A stretch of DNA of 64,000 nucleotides from positions 74,219 to 138,218 of the forward strand of contig NZ_AUCH01000016.1 in NCBI RefSeq assembly GCF_000429665.1, read 5' to 3'. Source of the DNA: Azovibrio restrictus DSM 23866 (GTDB taxonomy: Bacteria > Pseudomonadota > Gammaproteobacteria > Burkholderiales > Rhodocyclaceae). A model generated the notes under the pieces. That model had not been told where the DNA came from and searched no databases. It saw only the letters and a list, made by a program, of their open reading frames with translations. The position numbers and the translations under genes are program-made. Shown here piece after piece: positions 43,006 to 51,035 of this stretch (positions are counted from its first letter, which is position 1; each line of letters starts with the position of its first letter).

Positions 43006-43042
43006 CCTGGGTCAAATTCCGGGGCGGGGCCTGGGCCATAAT
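43002..43042 (+). promoter_or_regulatory. FNR/Anr-type class II promoter of a putative small RNA
   Basis: TTGAC-CTGG-GTCAA (43002-43015) is a perfect dyad close to the FNR consensus TTGAT-N4-ATCAA. A -10-like CATAAT lies at 43037-43042, so the box centre falls about 41 bases before the predicted start near 43049, the class II activator spacing. The box overlaps the ccoS stop codon. What follows is a structured region and a terminator, not a gene. Confidence 0.65.
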
Positions 43043-43047
43043 CCGCT

Positions 43048-43136
43048 CCACTTTACCGCGAGGTAAATGTGGCTTCGCAAGGAGCCAGATTGTTTCTCTG
43101 TTGGGGTTGGGGTGCGTTACGACGCACCCTTTTTTT
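43048..43136 (+). ncRNA. Candidate oxygen-regulated small RNA upstream of ccoN
   Basis: About 88 bases begin with a hairpin CCAC-TTTACC-GCGA-GGTAAA-T-GTGG (43048-43072, GCGA tetraloop, one bulged T) right at the predicted start site. A partly unpaired middle (43080-43108, including TTTCTCTGTTGGGGTTGG) follows. The element ends with a perfect 8-bp terminator GGGTGCGT-TACG-ACGCACCC and T7 (43110-43136). FNR-activated small RNAs of about this size are known in Neisseria (AniS/FnrS) and in enteric bacteria (FnrS). No sequence identity to them is claimed. The alternative is a mere ccoIS terminator with a chance FNR box. An ATG-starting frame at 43067 runs through the terminator and is not a convincing gene. 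Confidence 0.5.
43110..43136 (+). terminator. Perfect intrinsic terminator after ccoS and the small-RNA candidate
   Basis: GGGTGCGT (43110-43117), loop TACG, ACGCACCC (43122-43129) and seven T residues. It would stop read-through from ccoIS into ccoN, so ccoNOQP needs its own promoter, which the second FNR-type box supplies. Confidence 0.92.
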
Positions 43137-43196
43137 GTCCACGGAACAGCCCCGTCGGCCTGGAAGGCTCATATTTCCTCGCTCCGGGTCCGGTAG

Positions 43197-43238
43197 TTGA
43201 TCTATGTCAAATGGCCTGGTGCCCGGCTAAAATAGCAT
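43197..43238 (+). promoter_or_regulatory. FNR/Anr-type promoter of ccoNOQP
   Basis: TTGAT-CTAT-GTCAA (43197-43210) matches the FNR consensus except for one base. A -10-like region TAAAATAGCAT follows (43228-43238); if TAGCAT at 43233 is the -10 hexamer, the box centre sits at -41.5, the class II position. It lies 101 bases before the ccoN start. The rest of the leader includes nine consecutive T residues (43286-43294) just before the ribosome site. Confidence 0.8.
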
Positions 43239-43310
43239 GCCGTTCCATACGCCGCCTTGGGTTTTGGGGTGGTGGCGTACAAGTCTTTTTTTTTAACGAG
43301 AGGTGGGTCC

Positions 43311-44756
43311 ATGTCGGAAACGCAAACCACATACAACTATAAGGTCGTACGGCAATTTGCCGTGATGACCGTCATCTGGGGCATTGTAGGCATGCTGGTC
43401 GGTGTCATCATTGCTGCCGAGCTGGTCTGGCCGGAAATGTTCAGTGCCATCCTGCCGGAGCTTGCTCCGTATCTGTCCTACGGCCGTCTGCGTCCGCTGC
43501 ATACCAATGCGGTGATTTTCGCCTTCGGTGGCTGTGCCCTGTTTGCCACGTCTTATTACTGCGTGCAACGTACCAGCCATGCGCGGATCTTCTGCGACAA
43601 GCTGGCTGCCTTCACCTTCTGGGGTTGGCAACTGGTAATTCTGCTGGCTGCCATTTCCCTGCCGCTGGGTATCACCGCGGGTAAGGAATACGCCGAGCTG
43701 GAGTGGCCCATCGACATCCTGATCACCCTGGTCTGGGTGGCTTACGCGGTGGTGTTCTTCGGTACCATCGCCAAGCGTACCGTGTCCCACATCTACGTGG
43801 CCAACTGGTTCTTCGGCTCCATGATCCTGGCTGTTGCCCTGCTGCACTTGGTGAATAGCGCCGCCATCCCCGTCACCTTCCTGAAGTCCTACTCTGCCTA
43901 CGCTGGCGTGCAGGATGCCATGGTGCAGTGGTGGTACGGTCACAACGCCGTGGGCTTCTTCCTGACTGCCGGCTTCCTGGGCATGATGTACTACTTCGTT
44001 CCCAAGCAGGCTGGTCGTCCGGTTTACTCCTACCGTCTGTCCGTGGTGCACTTCTGGGCCCTGATCTTCACCTACATGTGGGCTGGTCCGCACCACCTGC
44101 ACTACACCGCCCTGCCTGACTGGACTCAGTCCATCGGCATGATCTTCTCCCTGATCCTGCTGGCTCCCTCCTGGGGTGGCATGATCAACGGGATCATGAC
44201 CCTGTCCGGCGCCTGGCACAAGCTGCGTGACGATCCGGTCCTGAAGTTCCTGATCACCTCCCTGTCCTTCTACGGTATGTCCACCTTCGAAGGCCCCATG
44301 ATGTCCGTGAAGACGGTGAACGCCCTGTCCCACTACACCGACTGGACCGTGGGTCACGTGCACTCCGGTGCTCTGGGCTGGGTGGCCATGGTGTCCATCG
44401 GCTCCCTGTACTACCTGCTGCCCCGCCTGTTTGGCCGTCAGGAAATGTACAGCGTCAAGCTGATGACCGTGCATTTCTGGATCGCCACCATCGGTGTGGT
44501 GCTGTACATCGCTTCTACCTGGATTTCCGGTGTGATGCAGGGTCTGATGTGGCGTGCAGTCAATGCTGATGGCACCCTGACCTACAGCTTCGTGGAATCC
44601 GTCAAGGGCTCTTATCCCTTCTGGACTATCCGCTTCATTGGTGGTGTCTTGTTCCTGTCTGGCATGTTCATCATGGCTTACAACATGTTCAAGACCATTG
44701 CTGCGGGCAAGTCTGAAGATGCACCCGTGCTGGCAGCTGCTGCCCATCACGCCTAA
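43311..44756 (+). CDS. ccoN: cbb3-type cytochrome c oxidase subunit I (CcoN)
   Basis: The 481-residue catalytic subunit has about 12 membrane helices and carries haem b, haem b3 and CuB, reducing oxygen to water while pumping protons. Conserved histidine segments are visible: LHTNAVIFAFGG, WWYGHNAVGF (CuB ligand helix), MWAGPHHLHYTALPDW and DWTVGHVHSGALGW (haem ligands). ATG 43311 follows a GAGAGG site; the longer frame from 43257 is rejected because conservation starts at MSETQTTYNYK. Codon use (CGT, GGT, GCT, TCC) differs from the local average and suggests high expression. It is first in ccoNOQP. Confidence 0.97.
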   Translation: MSETQTTYNYKVVRQFAVMTVIWGIVGMLVGVIIAAELVWPEMFSAILPELAPYLSYGRLRPLHTNAVIFAFGGCALFATSYYCVQRTSHARIFCDKLAAFTFWGWQLVILLAAISLPLGITAGKEYAELEWPIDILITLVWVAYAVVFFGTIAKRTVSHIYVANWFFGSMILAVALLHLVNSAAIPVTFLKSYSAYAGVQDAMVQWWYGHNAVGFFLTAGFLGMMYYFVPKQAGRPVYSYRLSVVHFWALIFTYMWAGPHHLHYTALPDWTQSIGMIFSLILLAPSWGGMINGIMTLSGAWHKLRDDPVLKFLITSLSFYGMSTFEGPMMSVKTVNALSHYTDWTVGHVHSGALGWVAMVSIGSLYYLLPRLFGRQEMYSVKLMTVHFWIATIGVVLYIASTWISGVMQGLMWRAVNADGTLTYSFVESVKGSYPFWTIRFIGGVLFLSGMFIMAYNMFKTIAAGKSEDAPVLAAAAHHA

Positions 44757-44773
44757 GAGGGAGGTCACTGATA

Positions 44774-45391
44774 ATGAATCAGGAAAAAATTGAAAAGAAC
44801 GTAGGTCTTCTGATCATCTTCACGTTGCTGGTGATCATCTGGGGCGGCCTGCTGGAGATCGTGCCTTTGTTCTTCCAGAAGTCCACCACCCAGCCCGTGG
44901 AAGGCCTGAAGCCTTATGACGCAGTGCGTCTGGCCGGTCGTGATGTGTATCTGCGTGAGGGCTGCTACAACTGCCACTCCCAGATGATCCGTCCCTTCCG
45001 TGCCGAGACCGAACGCTATGGCCACTACTCCGTGGCGGGTGAGTATGTCTATGACCACCCGTTCCAATGGGGTTCCAAGCGTACCGGTCCTGACCTGCAT
45101 CGTGTCGGCGGCCGCTATTCCGACGAATGGCATCGCGCTCACCTGCGTAATCCTCGCGACGTAGTGCCCGAGTCCAACATGCCTGCTTACTTCTGGCTCG
45201 AGAAAACCCCGGCCATGAAGACCGTGGGTAAGGACATCGAAGCCAAGATGCAGGCCATGCGCAAGCTCGGCGTGCCCTACGACGATGCTGAAATCGCTGG
45301 TGCCAAGCAGGCTCTGGAAGGCAAGACCGAGGAAGATGTCCTGATTGCTTACCTGCAAGGTCTCGGCACCACCTTGTCGAACTTCAAGTAA
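44774..45391 (+). CDS. ccoO: cbb3-type cytochrome c oxidase subunit II (CcoO), monohaem cytochrome c
   Basis: The 205-residue membrane-anchored cytochrome passes electrons to CcoN. One N-terminal helix (VGLLIIFTLLVIIWGGLLEIVPLFF) is followed by the haem c site CYNCHSQMIRPF, with axial Met probably in PESNMPAY. Motifs YDHPFQWGSKRTGPDLHRVGGRYSDEWH (pattern) are specific for CcoO. It begins 17 bases after ccoN and ends 4 bases before the ccoQ start. Confidence 0.97.
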   Translation: MNQEKIEKNVGLLIIFTLLVIIWGGLLEIVPLFFQKSTTQPVEGLKPYDAVRLAGRDVYLREGCYNCHSQMIRPFRAETERYGHYSVAGEYVYDHPFQWGSKRTGPDLHRVGGRYSDEWHRAHLRNPRDVVPESNMPAYFWLEKTPAMKTVGKDIEAKMQAMRKLGVPYDDAEIAGAKQALEGKTEEDVLIAYLQGLGTTLSNFK

Positions 45392-45395
45392 GGTC

Positions 45396-45569
45396 ATGGA
45401 TATCAACGATTTCCGCTCCCTGATCACGGTCCTGGGTTTGCTCTGCTTCCTCGGGATCGTGGGATGGGCATACAGCAGGGGCAGCAAGAAAGGCTTCGAT
45501 GAGGCCGCCAACCTGCCGTTCGCGGAAGATGATGATTCGGTGCCGGGGCAATCCTCCCGGCCCCGTTGA
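45396..45569 (+). CDS. ccoQ: cbb3-type oxidase small subunit CcoQ
   Basis: The 57-residue protein has a single membrane helix (LITVLGLLCFLGIVGWAYS) and an acidic C-terminal tail (FDEAANLPFAEDDDS), the CcoQ pattern. CcoQ stabilises the cbb3 complex. ATG 45396 starts 4 bases after ccoO; a longer frame from 45345 overlaps ccoO and is rejected. Confidence 0.92.
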   Translation: MDINDFRSLITVLGLLCFLGIVGWAYSRGSKKGFDEAANLPFAEDDDSVPGQSSRPR

Positions 45570-45584
45570 TCAAAGGAAAAAGAT

Positions 45585-46481
45585 ATGAGCGATTTCGTCA
45601 GCGAATTTTGGAACTTCTACGTGATCGGCATTGTGCTGGTCAGCGTTATCGGCTGCGCCGTGTTCCTCTGGAGCCAGGGTTCCGCCAACTTCACCGTGGG
45701 CAAGACCACTGGTCATGCCTGGGATGAAACCCTGGAGGAGTACAACAACCCTCTGCCCAAGTGGTGGAGCTGGATGTTCTACATCACCGTGTTCTTTGCC
45801 CTGGCTTATCTGGCCCTCTATCCGGGTCTGGGTTCCTTCAAGGGCATGCTGGGCTGGTCTTCCGTGGGCCAGTGGAAGGGTGAGCAGCAGAAGGCTGCCC
45901 AGCAGTACGACCCCATCTACCAGAAGTTCCAGCAGATGGACATCCAGGCCGTGGCTGCCGACAAGCAGGCCATGGAAATGGGCAAGCGTCTGTTCCTGAC
46001 CTACTGCATGCAGTGTCACGGTGCCGATGCCCGCGGTTCCAAGGGCTTCCCCAACCTGGCCGACAGCGACTGGCTGTATGGCGGTGAGCCTGCCCAGATC
46101 GTGGAAACCATTTCCAACGGTCGCATGGGCGTCATGCCTCCCCACGCCCATCTGGGTGCCGACACGGTCAAGGACCTGGCCAACTATGTCCGCTCCCTGT
46201 CCGGTCTGAGCAACGACGCCGTGCGCGCCGCCAAGGGTCAGGAAGCCTTCATGACCGCAGGCTGTGCCGGCTGTCACGGTATGGACGCCAAGGGCATGCA
46301 TGCCGTCGGTGCCCCCAACCTGACCGATGGCACCTGGCTGTATGGCAGCTCCGAAGCCACCATCATGGAAACCATCAACAACGGCCGTCAGAACAAGATG
46401 CCGGCGTGGAAGGACTTCCTGGGTGAGGCCAAGGTGCACCTGCTGACCGCCTATGTGTATAGCCTGAGCAATACCAAGTAA
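45585..46481 (+). CDS. ccoP: cbb3-type cytochrome c oxidase subunit III (CcoP), dihaem cytochrome c
   Basis: The 298-residue subunit has two N-terminal helices (FYVIGIVLVSVIGCAVFLW; WMFYITVFFALAYLALYPGLG) and two class I cytochrome c domains. Haem sites are CMQCH near residue 140 and CAGCH near residue 226. It takes electrons from soluble cytochromes and hands them to CcoO. It begins 15 bases after ccoQ, with an AAAGGAAAA ribosome region, and is followed by an intrinsic terminator. Confidence 0.97.
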   Translation: MSDFVSEFWNFYVIGIVLVSVIGCAVFLWSQGSANFTVGKTTGHAWDETLEEYNNPLPKWWSWMFYITVFFALAYLALYPGLGSFKGMLGWSSVGQWKGEQQKAAQQYDPIYQKFQQMDIQAVAADKQAMEMGKRLFLTYCMQCHGADARGSKGFPNLADSDWLYGGEPAQIVETISNGRMGVMPPHAHLGADTVKDLANYVRSLSGLSNDAVRAAKGQEAFMTAGCAGCHGMDAKGMHAVGAPNLTDGTWLYGSSEATIMETINNGRQNKMPAWKDFLGEAKVHLLTAYVYSLSNTK

Positions 46482-46495
46482 TTCAGGCGAGCAAG

Positions 46496-46524
46496 AACGG
46501 GGCGGGTAACCGCCCCGTTTTACT
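46496..46524 (+). terminator. Intrinsic terminator of ccoNOQP
   Basis: AACGGGGCG (46496-46504) pairs with CGCCCCGTT (46511-46519), followed by a short T-rich tail (TTTACTTT). It lies 15 bases after the ccoP stop. Confidence 0.85.
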
Positions 46525-46546
46525 TTGGCTATTACATTAGTGACTA

Positions 46547-46588
46547 CTGATCTGTATCAAAATTGTATGGGGGGGCTGCCGCGACAAT
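46547..46588 (+). promoter_or_regulatory. FNR/Anr-type promoter of ccoGH
   Basis: CTGAT-CTGT-ATCAA (46547-46560) differs from the FNR consensus TTGAT-N4-ATCAA by one base. A -10-like GACAAT lies at 46583-46588, placing the box centre at about -41.5. It is 64 bases before the ccoG start and would make ccoG-ccoH separately oxygen-regulated. Confidence 0.65.
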
Positions 46589-46623
46589 GGCGCCTCGTAC
46601 AATTCTGATACGGTACATAAATA

Positions 46624-48042
46624 ATGAACGATAACCTCGAGAACAGCACCCCGGCCCCCGGGCCGGACGAAGGGAAGACAGTTTCCCTTTATGAAAAGCA
46701 CAAGAAGATCTACATCCGCTCGGTGACCGGGTGGTGGGCGACTTGGCGCTGGATATTCGTCTGGGGCACCCAGCTCCTCTTCTATGGTCTGCCCTGGATT
46801 CAATGGAACGACCGTCAGGCTGTCCTGTTCCATTTGGTGGAGCGCAAGTTCTATCTGTTCGGCATGGTGCTCTGGCCCCAGGATGTGTTCTATCTGGCCA
46901 TTCTCCTGATTCTCTCTGCCTATGGTCTGTTCCTGTTCACTGCGGTGGCGGGACGTCTTTTCTGTGGCTACGCCTGTCCCCAGACGGTATACACGGAAAT
47001 CTTCATGTGGATAGAGAGCAAGATCGAAGGGGAGCGGCCGGCCCGGATCAAGCTGGACAAGGGGCCCATGGATGGCCGCAAGATCCGCCTCAAGACCATC
47101 AAGCACGCCCTCTGGCTGCTGTTCTCCCTGTGGACCGGCTTCACCCTGGTGGGTTATTTCACCCCCATGCAGGAGTTGATCGCCAGTATTCCCACCTTCA
47201 GCTTTGGTGGCTGGGAAATCTTCTGGACCCTGTTCTATGCCGGCTTCACCTACTTGATGGCTGGCTTCATGCGTGAGCAGGTGTGCAAGTACATGTGTCC
47301 CTACGCCCGCTTCCAGTCGGTCATGTTCGACCCGGATACCCTGGTGATCACCTATGACCAGGAGCGGGGTGAGCCCCGGGGGGCGCGCAAGAAGAATGCG
47401 GATGTCTCCAAGCTGGGGGATTGCGTGGACTGCGGTATCTGCGTCCAGGTCTGCCCCACCGGCATCGATATCCGTAACGGTCTCCAGTATGAATGTATCG
47501 GCTGCGGCGCCTGTATCGACGGCTGCGACGAAGTCATGGACAAGGTGGGCATGCCCCGCGGCCTGATCCGTTACACTTCGGAAAACGCCATGGCCAAGAA
47601 GTATGACCGGACGGGCCTGATGAGCCACATCGTGCGTCCCCGGATCATCCTCTACACGGTCATCCTGATCCTGATCTGCATCGCCACGGCCTGGTCCATT
47701 GCCACCCGGATACCGCTCCGGGCCGACGTCATCCGCGACCGCTCCACCCTGGCGCGGGAAGTGGAAGGCGGCAAGATCGAAAACGTCTACACCATGAAGG
47801 TGATGAACGTGGCCGAGTCTTCCCGTGCTTTCCGGATCAGCGTGACGGGCCTGGATGGCATCGAGTTGGCGTCCGAGCAGCGCGTCGAGGCTGGTCCCGC
47901 CGAGAACCGGGAAGTGACGGTTAACGTGCGTGTGCCGCCCGAAGCAGCCCCCAAGGGCTCCCACAAGATTTTCTTCGATGTGGTTGCCGAAGATGATCCC
48001 AAGGTGGCGGTGCATGAGAAAACCACTTTCCTGATGCCATGA
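46624..48042 (+). CDS. ccoG: cbb3 oxidase accessory protein CcoG (RdxA/FixG), polyferredoxin
   Basis: The 472-residue membrane protein has about five helices and binds iron-sulfur clusters. CcoG acts as a cupric reductase supplying Cu(I) for cbb3 oxidase assembly. Visible are FCGYACPQTVYTEIF near the N terminus and a ferredoxin region with CVDCGICVQVCP and CIGCGACIDGC, plus a C-terminal Ig-like domain (TVNVRVPPEAAPKG). The ATG is at 46624. Its stop overlaps the ccoH start by four bases. Confidence 0.96.
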   Translation: MNDNLENSTPAPGPDEGKTVSLYEKHKKIYIRSVTGWWATWRWIFVWGTQLLFYGLPWIQWNDRQAVLFHLVERKFYLFGMVLWPQDVFYLAILLILSAYGLFLFTAVAGRLFCGYACPQTVYTEIFMWIESKIEGERPARIKLDKGPMDGRKIRLKTIKHALWLLFSLWTGFTLVGYFTPMQELIASIPTFSFGGWEIFWTLFYAGFTYLMAGFMREQVCKYMCPYARFQSVMFDPDTLVITYDQERGEPRGARKKNADVSKLGDCVDCGICVQVCPTGIDIRNGLQYECIGCGACIDGCDEVMDKVGMPRGLIRYTSENAMAKKYDRTGLMSHIVRPRIILYTVILILICIATAWSIATRIPLRADVIRDRSTLAREVEGGKIENVYTMKVMNVAESSRAFRISVTGLDGIELASEQRVEAGPAENREVTVNVRVPPEAAPKGSHKIFFDVVAEDDPKVAVHEKTTFLMP

Positions 48043-48560
48043 GTGAAAAACCGATGAATGTGAAAACCCTGTCCCAACCCTGGTACAAAGAGCCCTGGCC
48101 GTGGATTCTCATGGCCGGCCCCGGCCTGGTGATCATCGCGGGTGTGGTGACCATCTGGCTGGCAGTGATCTCCTTCGATGGTGTGGTGGAGGATGATTAC
48201 TACAAGCAGGGCCTGGCAGTGAATCAGCGCATTCATCGGGACAAGGCTGCTCAGGAACTGGGGCTGCAGGCCCAGGTCCTGCGCAGCGGCAAGGAAATCC
48301 GGGTGTTCCTGAGCGCTGCGGCGCCCACGACATCCATGCCGGATCAACTGGTGCTGCGCCTCAGCCACCCCACCCGGGGCGGCATGGATCAGACCATAGC
48401 GCTGACCAATGCGGGTCAGGGCTTTTACAGTGGTACCCTGGAAACGGAAGTCGGGGGCCGCTGGCACGTATTTCTCGAAGACCAGGAACTGACCTGGCGT
48501 TTGTTGGGAGACTGGCAGCTGAATGCCGATGCTCCCCTGCAATTACTTCCCCATCATTGA
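48039..48560 (+). CDS. ccoH: cbb3 oxidase assembly protein CcoH (FixH family)
   Basis: The 173-residue protein has a single N-terminal membrane helix (WILMAGPGLVIIAGVVTIWLAV) followed by FDGVVEDDYYKQGLAVN, the FixH motif. A periplasmic beta-sandwich ends in HVFLEDQELTWRLLGDW. FixH/CcoH stays with the assembling cbb3 complex. ATG 48039 overlaps the ccoG stop; an internal Met at codon 6 is an alternative. Confidence 0.92.
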   Translation: MSEKPMNVKTLSQPWYKEPWPWILMAGPGLVIIAGVVTIWLAVISFDGVVEDDYYKQGLAVNQRIHRDKAAQELGLQAQVLRSGKEIRVFLSAAAPTTSMPDQLVLRLSHPTRGGMDQTIALTNAGQGFYSGTLETEVGGRWHVFLEDQELTWRLLGDWQLNADAPLQLLPHH

Positions 48561-48597
48561 TTTTCAACTGTCAATTAACGTTACTGGGAGGTGACAT

Positions 48598-48738
48598 ATG
48601 GCTTGGAAGGAACTGTTCAGCACCGATATCGGGCTTCTGAGTGTCTTTACCATCGGCTTTATTCTGGCCATGGCGGTGTTCTTCATCCGCTATTTCAGCA
48701 AGAAGGCCGAGGAAGACCGGCGCAACCAGGGTAATTGA
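48598..48738 (+). CDS. DUF3149-like single-helix microprotein
   Basis: A 46-residue protein begins MAWKELFSTDIGLLSVFTIG, has one membrane helix (to about residue 33) and a charged tail KKAEEDRRNQGN. This matches the short DUF3149 family found near cbb3 genes in betaproteobacteria. ATG 48598 follows a clear GGGAGGTGA ribosome site. It lies 37 bases after ccoH and before a terminator, so it is probably the last gene of the ccoGH transcript. Its role is unknown; a subunit-like or assembly function in the cbb3 pathway is inference from position. Confidence 0.8.
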   Translation: MAWKELFSTDIGLLSVFTIGFILAMAVFFIRYFSKKAEEDRRNQGN

Positions 48739-48782
48739 TGCCCTACTGAGCCCCCGTTCCGGCCCTGGGCTGGAATGCGATC

Positions 48783-48816
48783 AGCCTCCCGCCCCCTGGG
48801 GTTCGGGAGGCTTTTT
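48783..48816 (+). terminator. Intrinsic terminator after the ccoGH-DUF3149 unit
   Basis: AGCCTCCCG (48783-48791) pairs with CGGGAGGCT (48804-48812), followed by TTTT. It separates the respiratory locus from the AsmA gene. Confidence 0.9.
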
Positions 48817-48830
48817 ACTGGGCGGCCGGA

Positions 48831-51035
48831 ATGAAGGAGAATCGAGGGCCGGATGCAAGGGAGAGCAAGAAGGTGAAGCGCAGACTGGTTTGGCTGGTGG
48901 CAGGGGTACCGGCCCTCCTGGTGCTTGTGGTGCTGATCGTGGCCTACAGTTTCGATGGGGAAGCCCTGAAACAGGGGGCCATCGACCGGGTGCGGGCAGA
49001 AACCGGCCGGGAGCTGCGCCTGGACGGCCCTCTGGAATTGCAGTTCTTTCCCCGCCTGGCGCTGGAACTTCATGACCTGCACCTGTCCGGCCCCGACGGC
49101 AAGGGCGAATTTCTGGCCCTGGGCCAGGCCAGCGGCGCGGTGGATGTGCTGCCCCTGTTGTGGGGCAAGGTGGTGCTCAACCGCCTGGAAGTCCGGGACC
49201 TGGAGCTCCGGGCCGTCCGCCACGCCGATGGCCGCACCAACTTCGATGACCTGCTCGCAGAGCGGCAGGCCACCGATAGTCCCCTGGTGCTGGAAATGGA
49301 AAAACTGGTCCTGTTGAATGGCCGTTTCAGCTGGCAGGACCAGCAACTGGGGCTGGATCTGCACCTGGAGGACGTCTTCCTGCGTACCGGGCAACTGGGG
49401 CGCCAGGCCCAGGGTAAGCTGGAAATGGGCGGGCAGCTCAGGGAGGGGGGGACCCTCCTCAACCTGCGGCTGGAAAGCCTTTACCGGCTGGATATGGAAG
49501 GGGACCTGCTGCAGCTGGATGGACTCAACCTGGGGCTCCGGGGGCAGGGGGCCGGCCTGCAGCAGGCCCGGGGCGAACTGGGTATACGACGTCTGCGGCT
49601 GCATCCGGGCGCCCGGGAATCCCTGCTGGAACAAGGCAGCCTCCAGGTGGAGGGGCTCTGGCAGGCGGCACGCCTGGAGGGGGGGCTGACCCTGGGGCGT
49701 CTGGAGTGGAAGGACCGGGCCGTCCGCCTGGAGCAACTGGCGCTCCGCCTGGCCCGGGGGGAAGAGGAGCCCGCCCTGAAACTCCAGCTCGACATGGACA
49801 GCCTGGAGGCGACGGGCCAGGACTGGAAAACCTCACCGGCCAGATTTTCCTGGAGCGGGCGCTGGCAGGGGCTGGAGCTGCAGGGGCAGTTGAGCTCCCC
49901 CCTCAGCTTTGCCGCGGGACAGCTGCAGGCCGGGGCCCTGGAGGGCAGCGGGCGTGTGCTGCAGTCGCAATGGCTGCGGCAGCCCTTTCCTGAAATCAGT
50001 ATTTCCGGGGCCTTGCAGGCCGATGTGGGCCGCCGCAGCGCCCAAGGGCGCCTCGTCCTGGGGCTCGATGACAGCACCTTGGCGGGAGACTGGCAGTTCC
50101 TGGGGGCGGCGCCGGCCCGGCTGAGTTTCCAGGCCAGCCTGGACCAGCTCAACCTGGACCGCTACCTGCTGCCTGTGACTCCGGGGGACAAGCCGGCGGC
50201 ACGGTCGCCCAAACCTGTTCCGGCTTTGCCGCAGGCGTCTCGGGAGGCGGAGGGGCTGGAACTGGACGGGCGCCTGCGCATCGGCCGGCTCCAGTACCGC
50301 CAGCTCAAGCTGGAGCACCTGGAAAGCCGCATCCGCTGGCGCCAGGGGCGCTTTGAGGCGGCCCCCCTGAGCGCCCGCCTGTATCAGGGGCGGACCAAGG
50401 GTTCCCTGGCCTGGGAAGGGCAGTTCCTGTGGCGCCAGCTGTTCCGCAACGTGGCGCTGGCGCCCTTGAGCCAGGATGGGCTGGGGCGGGAACTCCTCAG
50501 TGGGCGCGGGGACCTGCAGCTGGAGCTCCAGGGCCCCGCTGCCGATCTGCGCGGGGAACTCCTGCTGCAGGCCCGGAATGGCGCCATCCCCGGTCTGGAT
50601 CTGGTGGGTGCCCTGAATCAGGCGGGCCCGGGGGCTGCCGGCCTGCTGCCCGTCGCGGCGGGAAAAACACCTTACAAGGAACTCAAGGCCCGGATTCACC
50701 TGGCGCCAGGCCTGGCCGACCTGCGCCGCCTCAGCCTGAAATCCCCGTCCCTGCGCCTGGAAGCCACGGCCCGGGCTGATCTGGCCGGGAACCGCCTGGA
50801 GGGTGAGGGGATGGTGCAGATCGCCGGTTCTGCCCGGGAATGGGGGCGGGCCAACTGGGAGCGCTGGCAGGGGCGGCATCTACCCCTGGTGCTGCGCGGC
50901 TCTCCCGAGGCTCCCGCCTGGGCTTTGAATCTGGCGGGGCAGGGGGCCGGCCAGTCGCCCCCGGTGCGTCTGGCTGCCGGCGGAGGCTGGAATCTGGGCG
51001 GGCGGAAGCTCTGGCTGCCGGAGTGGTTGCCCTGA
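48831..51035 (+). CDS. AsmA-family envelope protein
   Basis: The 734-residue protein has one N-terminal membrane helix (LVWLVAGVPALLVLVVLIVAYSF) followed by the AsmA start (LKQGAIDRVRAETGRELRLDGPLELQFFPRLALEL pattern) and a long beta-rich body. A C-terminal AsmA core ends it (LLQARNGAIPGLDLVGALNQAG, LKARIHLAPGLADLRRLSLKSPSLRLEATARADL pattern). AsmA proteins bridge the periplasm and affect outer-membrane lipid traffic. It is shorter than, and distinct from, YhdP at 21001. A second Met-like start cannot be excluded because ATG 48831 lies only 15 bases after the terminator. Confidence 0.88.
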   Translation: MKENRGPDARESKKVKRRLVWLVAGVPALLVLVVLIVAYSFDGEALKQGAIDRVRAETGRELRLDGPLELQFFPRLALELHDLHLSGPDGKGEFLALGQASGAVDVLPLLWGKVVLNRLEVRDLELRAVRHADGRTNFDDLLAERQATDSPLVLEMEKLVLLNGRFSWQDQQLGLDLHLEDVFLRTGQLGRQAQGKLEMGGQLREGGTLLNLRLESLYRLDMEGDLLQLDGLNLGLRGQGAGLQQARGELGIRRLRLHPGARESLLEQGSLQVEGLWQAARLEGGLTLGRLEWKDRAVRLEQLALRLARGEEEPALKLQLDMDSLEATGQDWKTSPARFSWSGRWQGLELQGQLSSPLSFAAGQLQAGALEGSGRVLQSQWLRQPFPEISISGALQADVGRRSAQGRLVLGLDDSTLAGDWQFLGAAPARLSFQASLDQLNLDRYLLPVTPGDKPAARSPKPVPALPQASREAEGLELDGRLRIGRLQYRQLKLEHLESRIRWRQGRFEAAPLSARLYQGRTKGSLAWEGQFLWRQLFRNVALAPLSQDGLGRELLSGRGDLQLELQGPAADLRGELLLQARNGAIPGLDLVGALNQAGPGAAGLLPVAAGKTPYKELKARIHLAPGLADLRRLSLKSPSLRLEATARADLAGNRLEGEGMVQIAGSAREWGRANWERWQGRHLPLVLRGSPEAPAWALNLAGQGAGQSPPVRLAAGGGWNLGGRKLWLPEWLP

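Noticed and set aside
43067..43342. 91-codon frame across the small-RNA candidate and ccoN leader
   Set aside because: It reads straight through a perfect intrinsic terminator and an FNR-type promoter and overlaps the ccoN start, with no domain visible.
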